A DNA stretch of 32,575 bases from Bacteroidales bacterium (lineage in GTDB: Bacteria; Bacteroidota; Bacteroidia; Bacteroidales; UBA932). Within the stretch, counting starts at the first letter, position 1. Each line of letters opens with the position of its first letter. The notes under the pieces are model-generated. The model saw nothing but the letters and a program-made list of their open reading frames with translations. It did no database searches and was not told the origin of the DNA. The position numbers and the translations under genes were made by a program. The stretch is taken from the NCBI GenBank assembly GCA_024689525.1, contig JAILDI010000218.1, positions 1 through 32,575 of the forward strand, given 5' to 3'. Positions 1-8,685 of this stretch are shown here, piece by piece.

Positions 1-227
1 ACGCACGAGGCCGGTGTGGCGTCAAGATAATGCCAGCTGCCGGGGCTGAACTGCGGAAGCGGTTTATAGGCCAATTGCCTGTATCCAAGGGATACGGCCA
101 TGGACATTGCGCTCTGGTGGACCTTTGGTGCCACCACCGTAACATCCCCGAATTTGTCCATTATATTCACCAGCGTGAACAGCCCTGCGGCTGTGAATCC
201 GTCGTCGTTGCTTACAAGTATTTTCAT
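1..227 (-). CDS. surE: 5'/3'-nucleotidase SurE, N-terminal part (runs off the left edge)
   Basis: SurE is a metal-dependent nucleoside monophosphate phosphatase of the cytoplasm. The visible reading frame encodes about 75 N-terminal residues and stays open to the window edge, so the C-terminal part is missing here. It begins MKILVSNDDGFTAAG, the SurE signature in which the two Asp of NDDG bind the metal. It continues with a VTVVAP strand and ends near a TPASC segment that matches the TPTDCV region of E. coli SurE. The start is the ATG complementary to 225-227. A Bacteroidetes-type -7 box (TAACTTCG, complement of 234-241) lies only about 6 bp upstream, which suggests a leaderless or nearly leaderless transcript. 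The gene diverges from gapA. Identification is by recalled family motifs; the truncation is an effect of the window and not a broken gene. Confidence 0.93.
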   Translation of the reverse strand, partial: MKILVSNDDGFTAAGLFTLVNIMDKFGDVTVVAPKVHQSAMSMAVSLGYRQLAYKPLPQFSPGSWHYLDATPASC

Positions 228-233
228 AATGCG

Positions 234-241
234 CGAAGTTA
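234..241 (-). promoter_or_regulatory. Candidate -7 promoter box for surE
   Basis: The minus strand reads TAACTTCG, a close variant of the Bacteroidetes -7 consensus TAnnTTTG, ending 6 bp before the surE ATG. No clear -33 TTTG is visible at the expected spacing. Confidence 0.5.
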
Positions 242-285
242 CAAAAAATAAGGCACTAAAGTATAGATTTATCAGTTTTTTTTCG

Positions 286-293
286 TAAATTTG
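286..293 (+). promoter_or_regulatory. -7 promoter box for gapA
   Basis: TAAATTTG matches the TAnnTTTG consensus of the primary Bacteroidetes sigma factor exactly. It would give a leader of about 55 nt before the gapA ATG at 353. The surrounding sequence is AT-rich, with T-runs around 275-283; the -33 element is not clear. Confidence 0.65.
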
Positions 294-304
294 CGCCGCA
301 ATAA

Positions 305-1351
<1,047 letters not shown>

Positions 1352-1375
1352 GACACACACCTTCAAACTTAACCT

Positions 1376-1912
1376 ATGAAAAAACTTATCTTAGCCCTTT
1401 CGGCCGCTCTGCTCATGCTCACCGCATGCGAAGAGAAGACCCAGACCTTCACCTACCAGAACCTGAAGTTCACGCTTCCCGCAAGCTGGACCGTGGATCC
1501 CGGTGAGGAAGACCAGGGTTTTGGCATCATCGCCTACTTCCAGGACGACAAGGTTCTCAGCAACTCCATCTTCCTCGACATCACTCCTATGGATGAAGAA
1601 GACAAGGCAGAATGGGAATCAGCCGAGTCCGATGTGAAGAGTGCATTCCTTGAGGAAAAAGTCATGGATATGTACGACTCCTATGTCCTTCAGGACGACG
1701 ACTACACCCTTGACGACTTCTTCGGCTACAAGGTACAGGCCACTGACAGCCAGGGCTTCATCTCCTTCTCCGGCAAAGCCTACGACGAGCCTTACACCGG
1801 CACCATCACGGCTTATGTACAGGACGGCTACCTGTTCAAGGTATTCGTTTCCGGCAAGGACGAGAAGAACCGCGCAAAGATTGCCGAGTATCTGAACTAC
1901 GAGCTCCTCTAG
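1376..1912 (+). CDS. Small putative lipoprotein of unknown function
   Basis: The 178-residue product starts with a short basic and hydrophobic leader ending in LTAC (residues 15-18), a typical type II signal peptidase lipobox with Cys18 as the lipidated residue. The mature part is acidic, with alternating polar and aromatic stretches (for example FTYQNLKFTLPASW) that suggest a beta-rich globular domain like the PsbP/DUF1795-type lipoproteins; that resemblance is only an impression. No catalytic motif is visible. The gene lies 24 nt after gapA with no promoter or terminator between them, and a strong terminator follows at 1932. Its codon bias resembles that of gapA, which suggests high expression. 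No family was recognised with confidence. Confidence 0.85.
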   Translation: MKKLILALSAALLMLTACEEKTQTFTYQNLKFTLPASWTVDPGEEDQGFGIIAYFQDDKVLSNSIFLDITPMDEEDKAEWESAESDVKSAFLEEKVMDMYDSYVLQDDDYTLDDFFGYKVQATDSQGFISFSGKAYDEPYTGTITAYVQDGYLFKVFVSGKDEKNRAKIAEYLNYELL

Positions 1913-1931
1913 TTCATAGGCAAACAGAAAA

Positions 1932-1964
1932 AAATCCCGAGGTTTGAATGAAACCCCGGGATTT
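1932..1964. terminator. Bidirectional rho-independent terminator between the lipoprotein gene and citF
   Basis: The arms aaatcccg-a-ggttt and aaacc-c-cgggattt form a 13-bp stem with one mismatch around a 5-nt loop (gaatg). A T-run follows on the plus strand (1962-1969) and an A-run precedes it, so the structure can stop both the gapA unit (plus) and the pdxB-DUF4301-citDEF unit (minus), whose last stop codon is at 1971. Confidence 0.9.
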
Positions 1965-1970
1965 TTTTTG

Positions 1971-3389
1971 TTACTCGATCTCGTGGATTTCGTCCAACAC
2001 TTCGCCGTCGCGGTTCATCACGATTCCAACCACGCGCTCCTTGAACGGAAGCGGGTCCGGCTTGCCGATGATGCTTTCCGCCTTGGCGGCCAGCGAGTGG
2101 ATGTCCACGACGTTGAGTCCTGCGGCTTCCAGGCGCTCGCGGATGTCCGTGCGGGCCGGATTCACGGCAATGCCGTATTCCGTCACCACCACGTCCACGC
2201 TCTTGCCGGGAGTGATAAGGGTCGTCACCTTGGGCACGACGCAGGGGATGCGGCCGCGCAGGAGCGGGCATACGATAATGCTGAGTGCGCTGTCGGCAGC
2301 CGTGTCCTGGTGGCCGCCGATGGCTCCTCGGATGACTCCGTCCGAGCCCACGAGCACGTTCACGTTGAAGTCGACATCGACCTCAAGGGCGCTCAGGATC
2401 ACGATGTCCAGGGCGTGTACGGCGCTGCCCTTGTGCACTCCGCTGGCATAGTCCACGGCCGATACTTCCTGGTGGAACATATCGTCCCTGATGCTCTCCG
2501 CGGCAACCTTGTCGAACGACTGCACGTCGATGAGCTTGCCGATGAGGCCTTCCTCGTGGAGCTTCACCATATGGGCGGTGATTCCGCCCAGTGCGAATGA
2601 CGCCTTGATGCCCTTCTCCAGCATACTCTCGCGGATGTATTTCACCACCGCCAGGGAGGCGCCTCCGGTACCCGTCTGGATACTGAAGCCGTCATTGAAG
2701 TAGCCGGAGTTAATCACCACTTTTGCAGCCTGTTTCGCCAGCAGGATATCGCGGGGATTCTTGCTGTCGCGGATGGCTCCGGAGGAGATTTTGGAGCTGT
2801 CGCCCACCGAGTCCACAACCACCACGGATTCCACGTCCGATGCAGCTATCGACATGGGCATATTTGGATATTCCACAAGGTCGTCGGTAATCACTACAAC
2901 GTGCTTGGCATAGCGGGCGTCCGGGATGGCATAGCCCAGGGAGCCGCAGATGCTCTTGGCATTCTCGCTGCGGGAATAGCCGCATGCATTGCCGAGGGCA
3001 TCGGCCGATGAGGCGCCCAGGAATGCCACGTCGATGGGCAGTTCGCCGCAGGCGATTGCGCTGCCGCGGCCGCCGTGGGAACGGAAGATCACCGGCTCCT
3101 TCAGGAGGCCGTGGGAGATGGCGGTTGCCAGTTCCCCGCGAAGGCCCGACGTGGAGATGCGGGTGATGACTCCGCTGCGGATATGGTCGATGAGCGGGGC
3201 GTGAACGTCCGACAGGCTGGAAGCGGCCAGGTGAAGGTCCTTGAAGCCCATTTCGGCCAATTTGTCCACTACCATATTCACCACTTTGTCGCCTCCGCGG
3301 AAGTGATGATGGAAGGATATGGTGCAGCCGTCGTGCAGTCCGCTGCGGCGGATGGCTTCTTCAAGTGTAACTACTTTGGAATTTCTCAT
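1971..3389 (-). CDS. citF: Citrate lyase alpha subunit (citrate:acetyl-ACP transferase)
   Basis: CitF transfers citrate onto the acyl carrier subunit CitD, releasing acetate, as the first half-reaction of citrate cleavage to oxaloacetate and acetate. The 472-residue product shows the CitF signature SFHHHFRGG (residues 25-33), a glycine-rich GTGGASLAVVKY region, GGITAHMVKLHEEG, and the GAIGGHQDTAA motif of this CoA-transferase-like family. Length is slightly below the usual roughly 500 residues. The ATG overlaps the citE stop by 4 nt, so translation is probably coupled. It is the last gene of a minus-strand unit (pdxB, DUF4301, citD, citE, citF) and ends at a strong terminator. The accessory genes citC, citX and citG are not in the window. 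Confidence 0.95.
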   Translation of the reverse strand: MRNSKVVTLEEAIRRSGLHDGCTISFHHHFRGGDKVVNMVVDKLAEMGFKDLHLAASSLSDVHAPLIDHIRSGVITRISTSGLRGELATAISHGLLKEPVIFRSHGGRGSAIACGELPIDVAFLGASSADALGNACGYSRSENAKSICGSLGYAIPDARYAKHVVVITDDLVEYPNMPMSIAASDVESVVVVDSVGDSSKISSGAIRDSKNPRDILLAKQAAKVVINSGYFNDGFSIQTGTGGASLAVVKYIRESMLEKGIKASFALGGITAHMVKLHEEGLIGKLIDVQSFDKVAAESIRDDMFHQEVSAVDYASGVHKGSAVHALDIVILSALEVDVDFNVNVLVGSDGVIRGAIGGHQDTAADSALSIIVCPLLRGRIPCVVPKVTTLITPGKSVDVVVTEYGIAVNPARTDIRERLEAAGLNVVDIHSLAAKAESIIGKPDPLPFKERVVGIVMNRDGEVLDEIHEIE

Positions 3390-4276
3390 AGCGCTTCCTC
3401 CTCACTGATTATACCGGATGCGATTGCCAGGGCGATTGTGCGCTCTGCGCGGAGCACCACGGGACGGTCCACCATCTTGCCGTTGACGGCTATGACACCC
3501 GAGCCTTTTTCCTTAGCCTCGCGGATGGCGGCGATGATCTTGCGCGCCTTCTCGATGTCCTTGAGCTTGGGTGCGAATACTTCATTCACTACTTCAATTT
3601 GACGTGGGTTAATGATTGATTTTCCGTCAAATCCAAGACTCTTGATTAATTCGACTTCAGCACGGAAAGTGTCCATATCGTCCAGATTGGAGTACACCGT
3701 GTCGAAGCAGCAGATGCCTGCCGCGCGGGCGGCCACCACTATGGTCTCGCGGGCCAGAAGGAGCTCCGCTCCGCCGGGGGTGCGCTGCGTCTTGAGGTTT
3801 GCCGAATAGTCCTCCGCGCCGAGGGCGATGCCCATCATCCGCTTGGATGCGGTTGCAATCTCATAGGCGTTCACCACGCCAAGGGCGCTCTCGATGGCCG
3901 CCATGATCTGAGTGCGGCCAACCGCGCCTATTTCCTGCTCCACCTTGAGTATCTCGGCCTCAAGTTCGCGGACTTCATCTGCGGTCTCGGTCTTTGGCAT
4001 GCGGATCACATCCACCCCGGCCTTCACCACCGCTTCCACGTCCTTCCGGCCGTATGGGGTATTAAGAGGGTTTATACGAACCACCATTTCGGTGGAACCG
4101 TAGTCTATGGACTTGAGGGCGTTATGCACAAGGAAACGTGCAGCGTCCTTTTCGGCCATCGTCACAGAGTCCTCCAGGTCCAGCATTATGGAATCCGGCC
4201 CGTAGATGTGGGCATCGGCCATCATTCCCGGGTTGTTGCCGGGAACGAACATCATCGTTCGCCTTAGTCTTTCCAT
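3386..4276 (-). CDS. citE: Citrate lyase beta subunit (citryl-ACP lyase)
   Basis: CitE cleaves citryl-ACP into oxaloacetate and acetyl-ACP. The 296-residue product matches the family in length and in its ordered motifs: TMMFVPGNNPGMM (residues 7-19), MLDLEDSV (31-38), Arg67 in VRINPLN, MPKTET (93-98), the acidic Glu129 in AAIES, and Asp156 in GIALGAEDY, which are the usual Mg and substrate ligands. The C-terminal NGKMVDRPVV segment is also typical. The start at 4276 overlaps the end of citD by 13 nt; an internal Met at codon 8 is possible, but residues 1-7 resemble the basic N terminus of known CitE proteins. The product should form the alpha-beta-gamma lyase complex with its neighbours. Confidence 0.95.
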   Translation of the reverse strand: MERLRRTMMFVPGNNPGMMADAHIYGPDSIMLDLEDSVTMAEKDAARFLVHNALKSIDYGSTEMVVRINPLNTPYGRKDVEAVVKAGVDVIRMPKTETADEVRELEAEILKVEQEIGAVGRTQIMAAIESALGVVNAYEIATASKRMMGIALGAEDYSANLKTQRTPGGAELLLARETIVVAARAAGICCFDTVYSNLDDMDTFRAEVELIKSLGFDGKSIINPRQIEVVNEVFAPKLKDIEKARKIIAAIREAKEKGSGVIAVNGKMVDRPVVLRAERTIALAIASGIISEEEAL

Positions 4277-4539
4277 ACGTCTTTTCCTGTTGCACGGACG
4301 GCGGCGGCCGACACCCTTGCACGGATTGTGCAGTCAAGGGCGCCTTTGTCCACAGCCTTCACGTATACGTTATTCACATCCAGGCCGCTGAGGGTTTCCT
4401 CGATCACGGCCTTTATCTGCCTGCCGAACTGGGCGGCCACCGGGCTCTGGAGTTCTATCTCTATGCCTGGGGCCTCCGACGGGGCGATCTGGATCAGGAT
4501 ATCTCCCGATTCCAGGGTTCCTGCGCTTGCTGTATTCAT
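4264..4539 (-). CDS. citD: Citrate lyase acyl carrier protein (gamma subunit)
   Basis: CitD carries the 2'-(5''-phosphoribosyl)-3'-dephospho-CoA prosthetic group that holds acetyl and citryl during catalysis. The 91-residue product has the family's size and its invariant AGTLESGD segment; Ser11 is the expected attachment residue. The downstream VAAQFG and DKGALDCTIRAR blocks line up with E. coli CitD from memory. The ATG overlaps the DUF4301 stop by 4 nt (ATGA), and the 3' end overlaps citE by 13 nt, so all three lyase genes look translationally coupled. Activity would require CitG/CitX-type attachment and CitC-type acetylation, and none of those genes is visible nearby. Confidence 0.94.
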   Translation of the reverse strand: MNTASAGTLESGDILIQIAPSEAPGIEIELQSPVAAQFGRQIKAVIEETLSGLDVNNVYVKAVDKGALDCTIRARVSAAAVRATGKDVWKD

Positions 4540-6026
4540 TGCTGATGTGCGGGGCGGAGGAGGTCGTTGACCACCTTCACCGGGTTAAAGGTTTCGATGG
4601 GTACTTCCACGAACAGGGTGTTCCAGTCGCTCATTGCGCCGTTCCACAGGCCGGGAAGCTCAAGGGCCTTGAGTTCGCGGCCCTCGAAGCTCTTGGAGCT
4701 GATGAATCCGGCTTCCGGATCCACGTGCTCCAGGAGGTTGAACTTGCCGCCCTTGTAGTCCTTGAGGCAGCATACCAGGTCCACCGGGTTGAAGTGGGTG
4801 GCACGTTTCATCGACGCCATTGCGCCCTCATCGGCCGGATTGATCTGTACCGATTCCAGGATCTGCAGCGAGGTGCAGCCGTCCTTTCCTGCGATGATGT
4901 AGGGGCCGCCGCCGGGCTCACCCTCGTTGCGCACCATACCGCACACGCGGATGGGACGGTTGAGCTTGGCGCGGAGCATTTCCAGGCGCTCCTTGGCGTT
5001 GCGGGCAAGAGGAATCTGCACGCAGAGTACCTTGTCCAGGAAGTTCTCTATTTCGTTCATAAGCTGCACCGAAGGCTCCGCGTCAAGTGCACGCAGATAG
5101 CCGTAGATGCGGTCCCTCAGAATGAGGGCCTTGCCCATGAGCACTTTCTTGTAAAGGGCCGTCGCGGGCATCAGTTTCTCGTGGGCAACGTTGTCGATGT
5201 TCTTGATGCTCACCAGTTCCTCCTCCACCTTGTTAAGGTTGTGGATGAGGGCGCCGTGGCCTGCGGGACGGAACAGCAGGGATCCGTCGTCCTTGCGGAA
5301 GGGCTTGTTGGAAGGGTCCACAGCCACGGTGTCCGTGGCCTTGTCCTGGAAGGTGAAGCGGATGTTGTACTTTACGTTGTAGCGTTTCTCGAACACGGGC
5401 TTCACTTCGGCGATGGCCGCCTCGAACAGGCTCTGGTGCTCCGGGGAGATGGTTATGGTGAGGTTGCAGGTGCCGTCGGCGTTACGCATATACTCCTGCG
5501 CTTCAACAAGGTGCTCTGCAATGGATGTACGCACCTCGTCCGGATAGCGGTGGAACTTGAGCACGCCCTTGGGCTTGGAGCCGTAGGCCAGGCCTTCCTC
5601 CTTCAGGAGTTTGGAAAGGGTAGCCTTGCGGTATGCGGCGCTGTCTTCCGGTTCACCGAAGAGTTCCGGGGTGTAGAAGGCGAAACACTTGATGTGGGCC
5701 GCCAGCACGCTGCCGGGTGCTCCTTCGGGGAGGTCCTCCCCCGCCTCAAGTTTGGAGAGGCCGGAGAACATATCCTTGAACATACGGGAAGCGGCGCCCG
5801 AGGCGGGAACGAATTTGCTCTTCCCGGCCACATCGGCCTTCTCATAATATTCTACGGCTTCCTTGATTTCCTTCTCGCTGAGGACCATTATTCCGCGGTC
5901 CGGTGTTGCCGGGCCCACGATCTTCATCCAGGGAAAACCGCTTTTGAAGCACTCGATCTGATGTTTTACGTCACGGAGCGTTGAACCGCGCGCCTCGATT
6001 TGCTGAATGTCGTTTTGGCTGAACAT
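4536..6026 (-). CDS. DUF4301 family protein, possible nucleotidyltransferase-like fold
   Basis: The 496-residue product resembles the DUF4301 proteins common in Bacteroidetes, whose function is not established to my knowledge. Visible features are a KFVPASGAASRMFKD segment (residues 71-85), which resembles the glycine-rich nucleotide-binding loop of sugar-nucleotidyltransferases (GxxxSRM pattern), a LLFRPAGHGALIHNLN block in the middle, and a GGGPYII block followed by conserved Asp and Gln residues. There is no signal peptide or membrane segment, so it is probably cytoplasmic. It lies 7 nt after pdxB and overlaps citD by 4 nt, within one minus-strand unit. The nucleotidyltransferase reading is inference from one loop. 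A role connected to the citrate lyase cofactor is suggested only by position. Confidence 0.8.
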   Translation of the reverse strand: MFSQNDIQQIEARGSTLRDVKHQIECFKSGFPWMKIVGPATPDRGIMVLSEKEIKEAVEYYEKADVAGKSKFVPASGAASRMFKDMFSGLSKLEAGEDLPEGAPGSVLAAHIKCFAFYTPELFGEPEDSAAYRKATLSKLLKEEGLAYGSKPKGVLKFHRYPDEVRTSIAEHLVEAQEYMRNADGTCNLTITISPEHQSLFEAAIAEVKPVFEKRYNVKYNIRFTFQDKATDTVAVDPSNKPFRKDDGSLLFRPAGHGALIHNLNKVEEELVSIKNIDNVAHEKLMPATALYKKVLMGKALILRDRIYGYLRALDAEPSVQLMNEIENFLDKVLCVQIPLARNAKERLEMLRAKLNRPIRVCGMVRNEGEPGGGPYIIAGKDGCTSLQILESVQINPADEGAMASMKRATHFNPVDLVCCLKDYKGGKFNLLEHVDPEAGFISSKSFEGRELKALELPGLWNGAMSDWNTLFVEVPIETFNPVKVVNDLLRPAHQQ

Positions 6027-6033
6027 AGTGTAT

Positions 6034-7068
6034 TTATATTATGTAGTATTCTCGTCGGTAGTTATAGTCGATGCGGAGCCGCTCGAAGCCGTCCGGATCC
6101 ATCCTGAACAGGAAATCGTCCGTGAAGATGGGGTAATTGTACTGGAGCAGCGCCGTAATCTCCCCCTGGGTTTTCCCGCTCACGTCCAGGCCGATGGGGG
6201 TAAGGTCGGCCGATTCCGGTTCCGGGGTGTAATTTTTCAACTGGTCGATGCCGAAGTGGCGGGCAATCGAACGCACGGCCATTGCCGTGCCGTTGAGCTT
6301 GCCCTGATAGGAATACCCGGCGATGTGGGGCGTGGCGATGTCGCACACATCCATCAGGTTGTGGTTCACGAAGGGTTCGTTGCACCACGTGTCGATGGCC
6401 AGCGAGCCCAGCTTGGGCCGGGCCCTGAGCAGCGCGCTCTCGTCCACCACCTCCCCGCGGGATGTGTTGATGAGCACCGCGCCGGGCTTTATGGCCTCGA
6501 AGAAGCTCTCTCCCGCCATATCGTGGGTTTCTTCGTTGAGCGGGACGTGAAGGCTCACCACATTGGACTGCGCCAGGAGTTCCTCCAGCGGGAGGAAGTC
6601 CTCCGGGCCTTCCCGCAGGGCGCGGGGCGGGTCGCACAGGAGCACTTTGAAGCCAAGCTTTTCAGCAGCTTCCGCCACGCGTTTGCCCACGTGGCCCACG
6701 CCTACGACTCCCAGCGTGGCATTTTCCAGTTTTATCGAATGACGGGAGGCCATTCCGTACAGGGCGGAGAACACGTAGTTCATCACGCCGCCGGCATTGC
6801 AGCCTTCCGCGTTGTAGACGGTGATTCCGTTTGCGGCGCACCACGTCATATCCACGTGGTCCGTGCCTATGGTGGCGCTGGCGATAGCCTGCACACGCGT
6901 GCCTTCCAGGGTGTCCTGGGCACAGCGGGTGCGGGTGCGGATGATTACGGCATCGGCAAGCATTATATCCTTGCGCTCGATGGAGCGGCCGTCCTTGTAT
7001 ATCACCTCCGCATACGGTTCGAAGACTCCCTTCAGGAAGGGTATGTTAGAGTCTGCGACTATTTTCAT
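6034..7068 (-). CDS. pdxB: Erythronate-4-phosphate dehydrogenase
   Basis: PdxB oxidises 4-phosphoerythronate with NAD in the DXP-dependent route to pyridoxal phosphate. The 344-residue product begins MKIVADSNIPF, matching the MKILVDENMPY start of E. coli PdxB; this is why the Met at 7068 was chosen and not the upstream in-frame Met at 7116. The Rossmann motif GVVGVGHVGKR is in the middle. Catalytic residues are visible as Arg in NTSRGEVVDE, Glu in WCNEPFVN and His in TPHIAGY, the D-2-hydroxyacid dehydrogenase triad. LLCDPPRA is the PdxB-specific segment. The C-terminal dimerisation domain is present. It is the first gene of the unit leading into DUF4301 and citDEF and diverges from recF. Confidence 0.94.
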   Translation of the reverse strand: MKIVADSNIPFLKGVFEPYAEVIYKDGRSIERKDIMLADAVIIRTRTRCAQDTLEGTRVQAIASATIGTDHVDMTWCAANGITVYNAEGCNAGGVMNYVFSALYGMASRHSIKLENATLGVVGVGHVGKRVAEAAEKLGFKVLLCDPPRALREGPEDFLPLEELLAQSNVVSLHVPLNEETHDMAGESFFEAIKPGAVLINTSRGEVVDESALLRARPKLGSLAIDTWCNEPFVNHNLMDVCDIATPHIAGYSYQGKLNGTAMAVRSIARHFGIDQLKNYTPEPESADLTPIGLDVSGKTQGEITALLQYNYPIFTDDFLFRMDPDGFERLRIDYNYRREYYII

Positions 7069-7080
7069 TTCAGTACACGT

Positions 7081-7100
7081 ACGGTTTCCTTTGAAACCGT
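7081..7100. promoter_or_regulatory. Perfect inverted repeat in the pdxB leader
   Basis: The arms ACGGTTTC and GAAACCGT are perfectly complementary around a 4-nt loop (CTTT). The repeat lies 12 bp upstream of the pdxB ATG and between the divergent pdxB and recF starts. It could be an operator or a leader hairpin in the pdxB transcript; no regulator can be assigned. Confidence 0.45.
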
Positions 7101-7134
7101 CTACAAACTTAATCATTTTTTTCCGAAAAAAGAG

Positions 7135-7142
7135 TATCTTTG
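7135..7142 (+). promoter_or_regulatory. -7 promoter box for recF
   Basis: TATCTTTG matches the TAnnTTTG consensus and ends 10 bp before the recF ATG, so the transcript should have almost no leader. A good -33 TTTG at 19-21 bp spacing is not seen. Confidence 0.65.
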
Positions 7143-7152
7143 CAATGCTAAT

Positions 7153-8247
7153 ATGCCGATACTCGAAAAAATAGTGGTCCAGGATTTCCGGAACATCGAG
7201 TTCCAGGAAACAGCCTTTTCCCCCAACGTAAACTGCATCACAGGGCTCAACGGTGAGGGAAAGACCAATCTGCTGGATGCAATCTACTATCTTTCAATGA
7301 CAAAGAGTGCCTTCCCGGTGCAGGACAAGTACATCTGGCGCTACGGCACATCGGCCTTCACCGTTGCCGGTACATACACTATGGAAAGCGGGCTCCGTTC
7401 GCGCTTTTCCATCAAGGTCAGTGCGGAGGGCAAGAAGCTGGTGAGGGACGATAAGGTCATTCCCCGCACCTCCTCCCACATCGGCACCCTGCCGGTGGTT
7501 ATGGTGTCGCCCGGGGACATCTCCCTGGTGAGCGAATCCGGGGAGGAAAGGCGCCGCTTCGCCAACGCCGTCCTGTCGCAGATGGACAAGGAGTATCTGG
7601 CTGCAATTCAGGGATATGGCAAGCTGCTTCAGCAGCGGAACAAGATACTGAAGGAGGCTTCTGTCGATGACGGCTTGCTGGAGGTCATCGACCTTCGGAT
7701 GGAGGCTCTGGGGCGTCCGGTTTTCGAGGCGCGCAGGAGGCTCTGTGCCGATCTGGCGCCTGTCATCGGCAAGTATTATTCCCTCATCTCCGGAGGACGG
7801 GAAGAGGTTGGAATCGAGTACAGGTCGGACCTTGAGAAAGGCTCCATGGCGGAGATTCTGGCCGCCGGCCGGGAAAGGGACCTGATGCTCCGCTACACCG
7901 GAAGCGGCCTGCAGAGGGACGACCTCCTGTTCACGATGAATGGCGAACCTATCAGGCGATGCGGTTCCCAGGGCCAGCAGAAGTCGTTTTTGGTAGCTCT
8001 TAAGTTTGCGCAGTACGAGATTATGAATCAGGCGTACGGCTACGCCCCCACCCTTCTGCTGGACGATGTTTTCGATAAACTGGATCTGGGGCGGATTAGT
8101 AATCTTATTGGTATGGTGGCCGGGAATGACTTCGGGCAGATATTTATAACGGACTCCAACAAAGTGCGCCTGGGCGGCATCGTGGGCGCCATCACGGAGG
8201 ACTGCGCCTACTTCGAGGCCTCCGGCGGAGTATTCACCAAAGTGTAG
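7153..8247 (+). CDS. recF: DNA replication/repair protein RecF
   Basis: RecF is an SMC-like ATPase that, with RecO and RecR, loads RecA at single-stranded gaps. The 364-residue product starts MPILEKIVVQDFRN, the typical RecF N terminus, so the start is the ATG at 7153 even though the frame is open far upstream, antisense to pdxB. The Walker A motif GLNGEGKTN is at residues 31-39. The ABC-type signature region GSQGQQKSFLVALK and the Walker B TLLLDDVFDKLD follow in the last third, as expected. A promoter box sits 10 bp upstream. A DUF721 gene follows after 6 nt, a pairing seen repeatedly in Bacteroidetes. Confidence 0.95.
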   Translation: MPILEKIVVQDFRNIEFQETAFSPNVNCITGLNGEGKTNLLDAIYYLSMTKSAFPVQDKYIWRYGTSAFTVAGTYTMESGLRSRFSIKVSAEGKKLVRDDKVIPRTSSHIGTLPVVMVSPGDISLVSESGEERRRFANAVLSQMDKEYLAAIQGYGKLLQQRNKILKEASVDDGLLEVIDLRMEALGRPVFEARRRLCADLAPVIGKYYSLISGGREEVGIEYRSDLEKGSMAEILAAGRERDLMLRYTGSGLQRDDLLFTMNGEPIRRCGSQGQQKSFLVALKFAQYEIMNQAYGYAPTLLLDDVFDKLDLGRISNLIGMVAGNDFGQIFITDSNKVRLGGIVGAITEDCAYFEASGGVFTKV

Positions 8248-8253
8248 CGTTTT

Positions 8254-8598
8254 ATGGCTCCCGAGTTCGACAACATACGCTTCACCCGCAAGGAAGCCCT
8301 CACGATGGAGGAAGTCGTGTCCCGCTACATCAAATCGATGAAGCTGGCCGCAGGGCTGAATACGCATAAGATCTACGAAGCCTGGGACGCCTGCTCCGGC
8401 GCCGCCCGCTTCACCCTCAAACGCTTCTTCCGCTCCGGCAAACTCTACATCACCCTCAGCTCCTCCGTCGTCCGCAACCAACTCTACTTCCAGCGGGACC
8501 TCCTCGTTGAAAAAATCAACGCCTACCTCTCCAGCGACCCCCTCTTCACCCCCGACAACCGCTCCGTGAGCTTCGTCCAGGAGATAGTACTGAAATAA
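8254..8598 (+). CDS. DUF721 (DciA-like) protein
   Basis: The 114-residue product fits the small DUF721 family, which includes DciA, a bacterial replicative helicase operator/loader. The pattern RFTRKEALTMEEVVSRYIK followed by an amphipathic helix and a core ending in an RNQLYFQRDLLVEKIN helix is typical of the family: a KH-like alpha-beta core with a conserved Leu-rich segment before the last helix. It starts 6 nt after recF and shares its promoter. The neighbourhood supports a role in DNA replication or repair. The exact role in Bacteroidetes is not known to me. Codons in the second half are markedly C-rich at wobble positions. Confidence 0.85.
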   Translation: MAPEFDNIRFTRKEALTMEEVVSRYIKSMKLAAGLNTHKIYEAWDACSGAARFTLKRFFRSGKLYITLSSSVVRNQLYFQRDLLVEKINAYLSSDPLFTPDNRSVSFVQEIVLK

Positions 8599-8617
8599 GT
8601 TTTGTCTTGAAGTGGTG

Positions 8618-8648
8618 TTTGTTATTTAACAAAAATATGCTAAATTTG
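8618..8648 (+). promoter_or_regulatory. Consensus promoter for the TPR-yebC unit
   Basis: TTTG (8618-8621), a 19-bp spacer and TAAATTTG (8641-8648) form a complete Bacteroidetes promoter. The predicted leader before the ATG at 8686 is about 30 nt. Confidence 0.8.
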
Positions 8649-8685
8649 CGCTCTATTTTGAAAAAGCAAAAAACAAAACATAATT

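Noticed and set aside
4527..5984. 485-residue plus-strand frame
   Set aside because: It is antisense to the DUF4301 gene, with His/Val/Leu-rich shadow composition typical of GC-rich complements.
6007..7152. Upstream extension of the recF frame
   Set aside because: It is antisense to pdxB; RecF family proteins start at the MPILEKI methionine, and the promoter box lies at 7135.
7294..8481. 395-residue minus-strand frame
   Set aside because: It is antisense to recF and DUF721 and has no recognisable motif.
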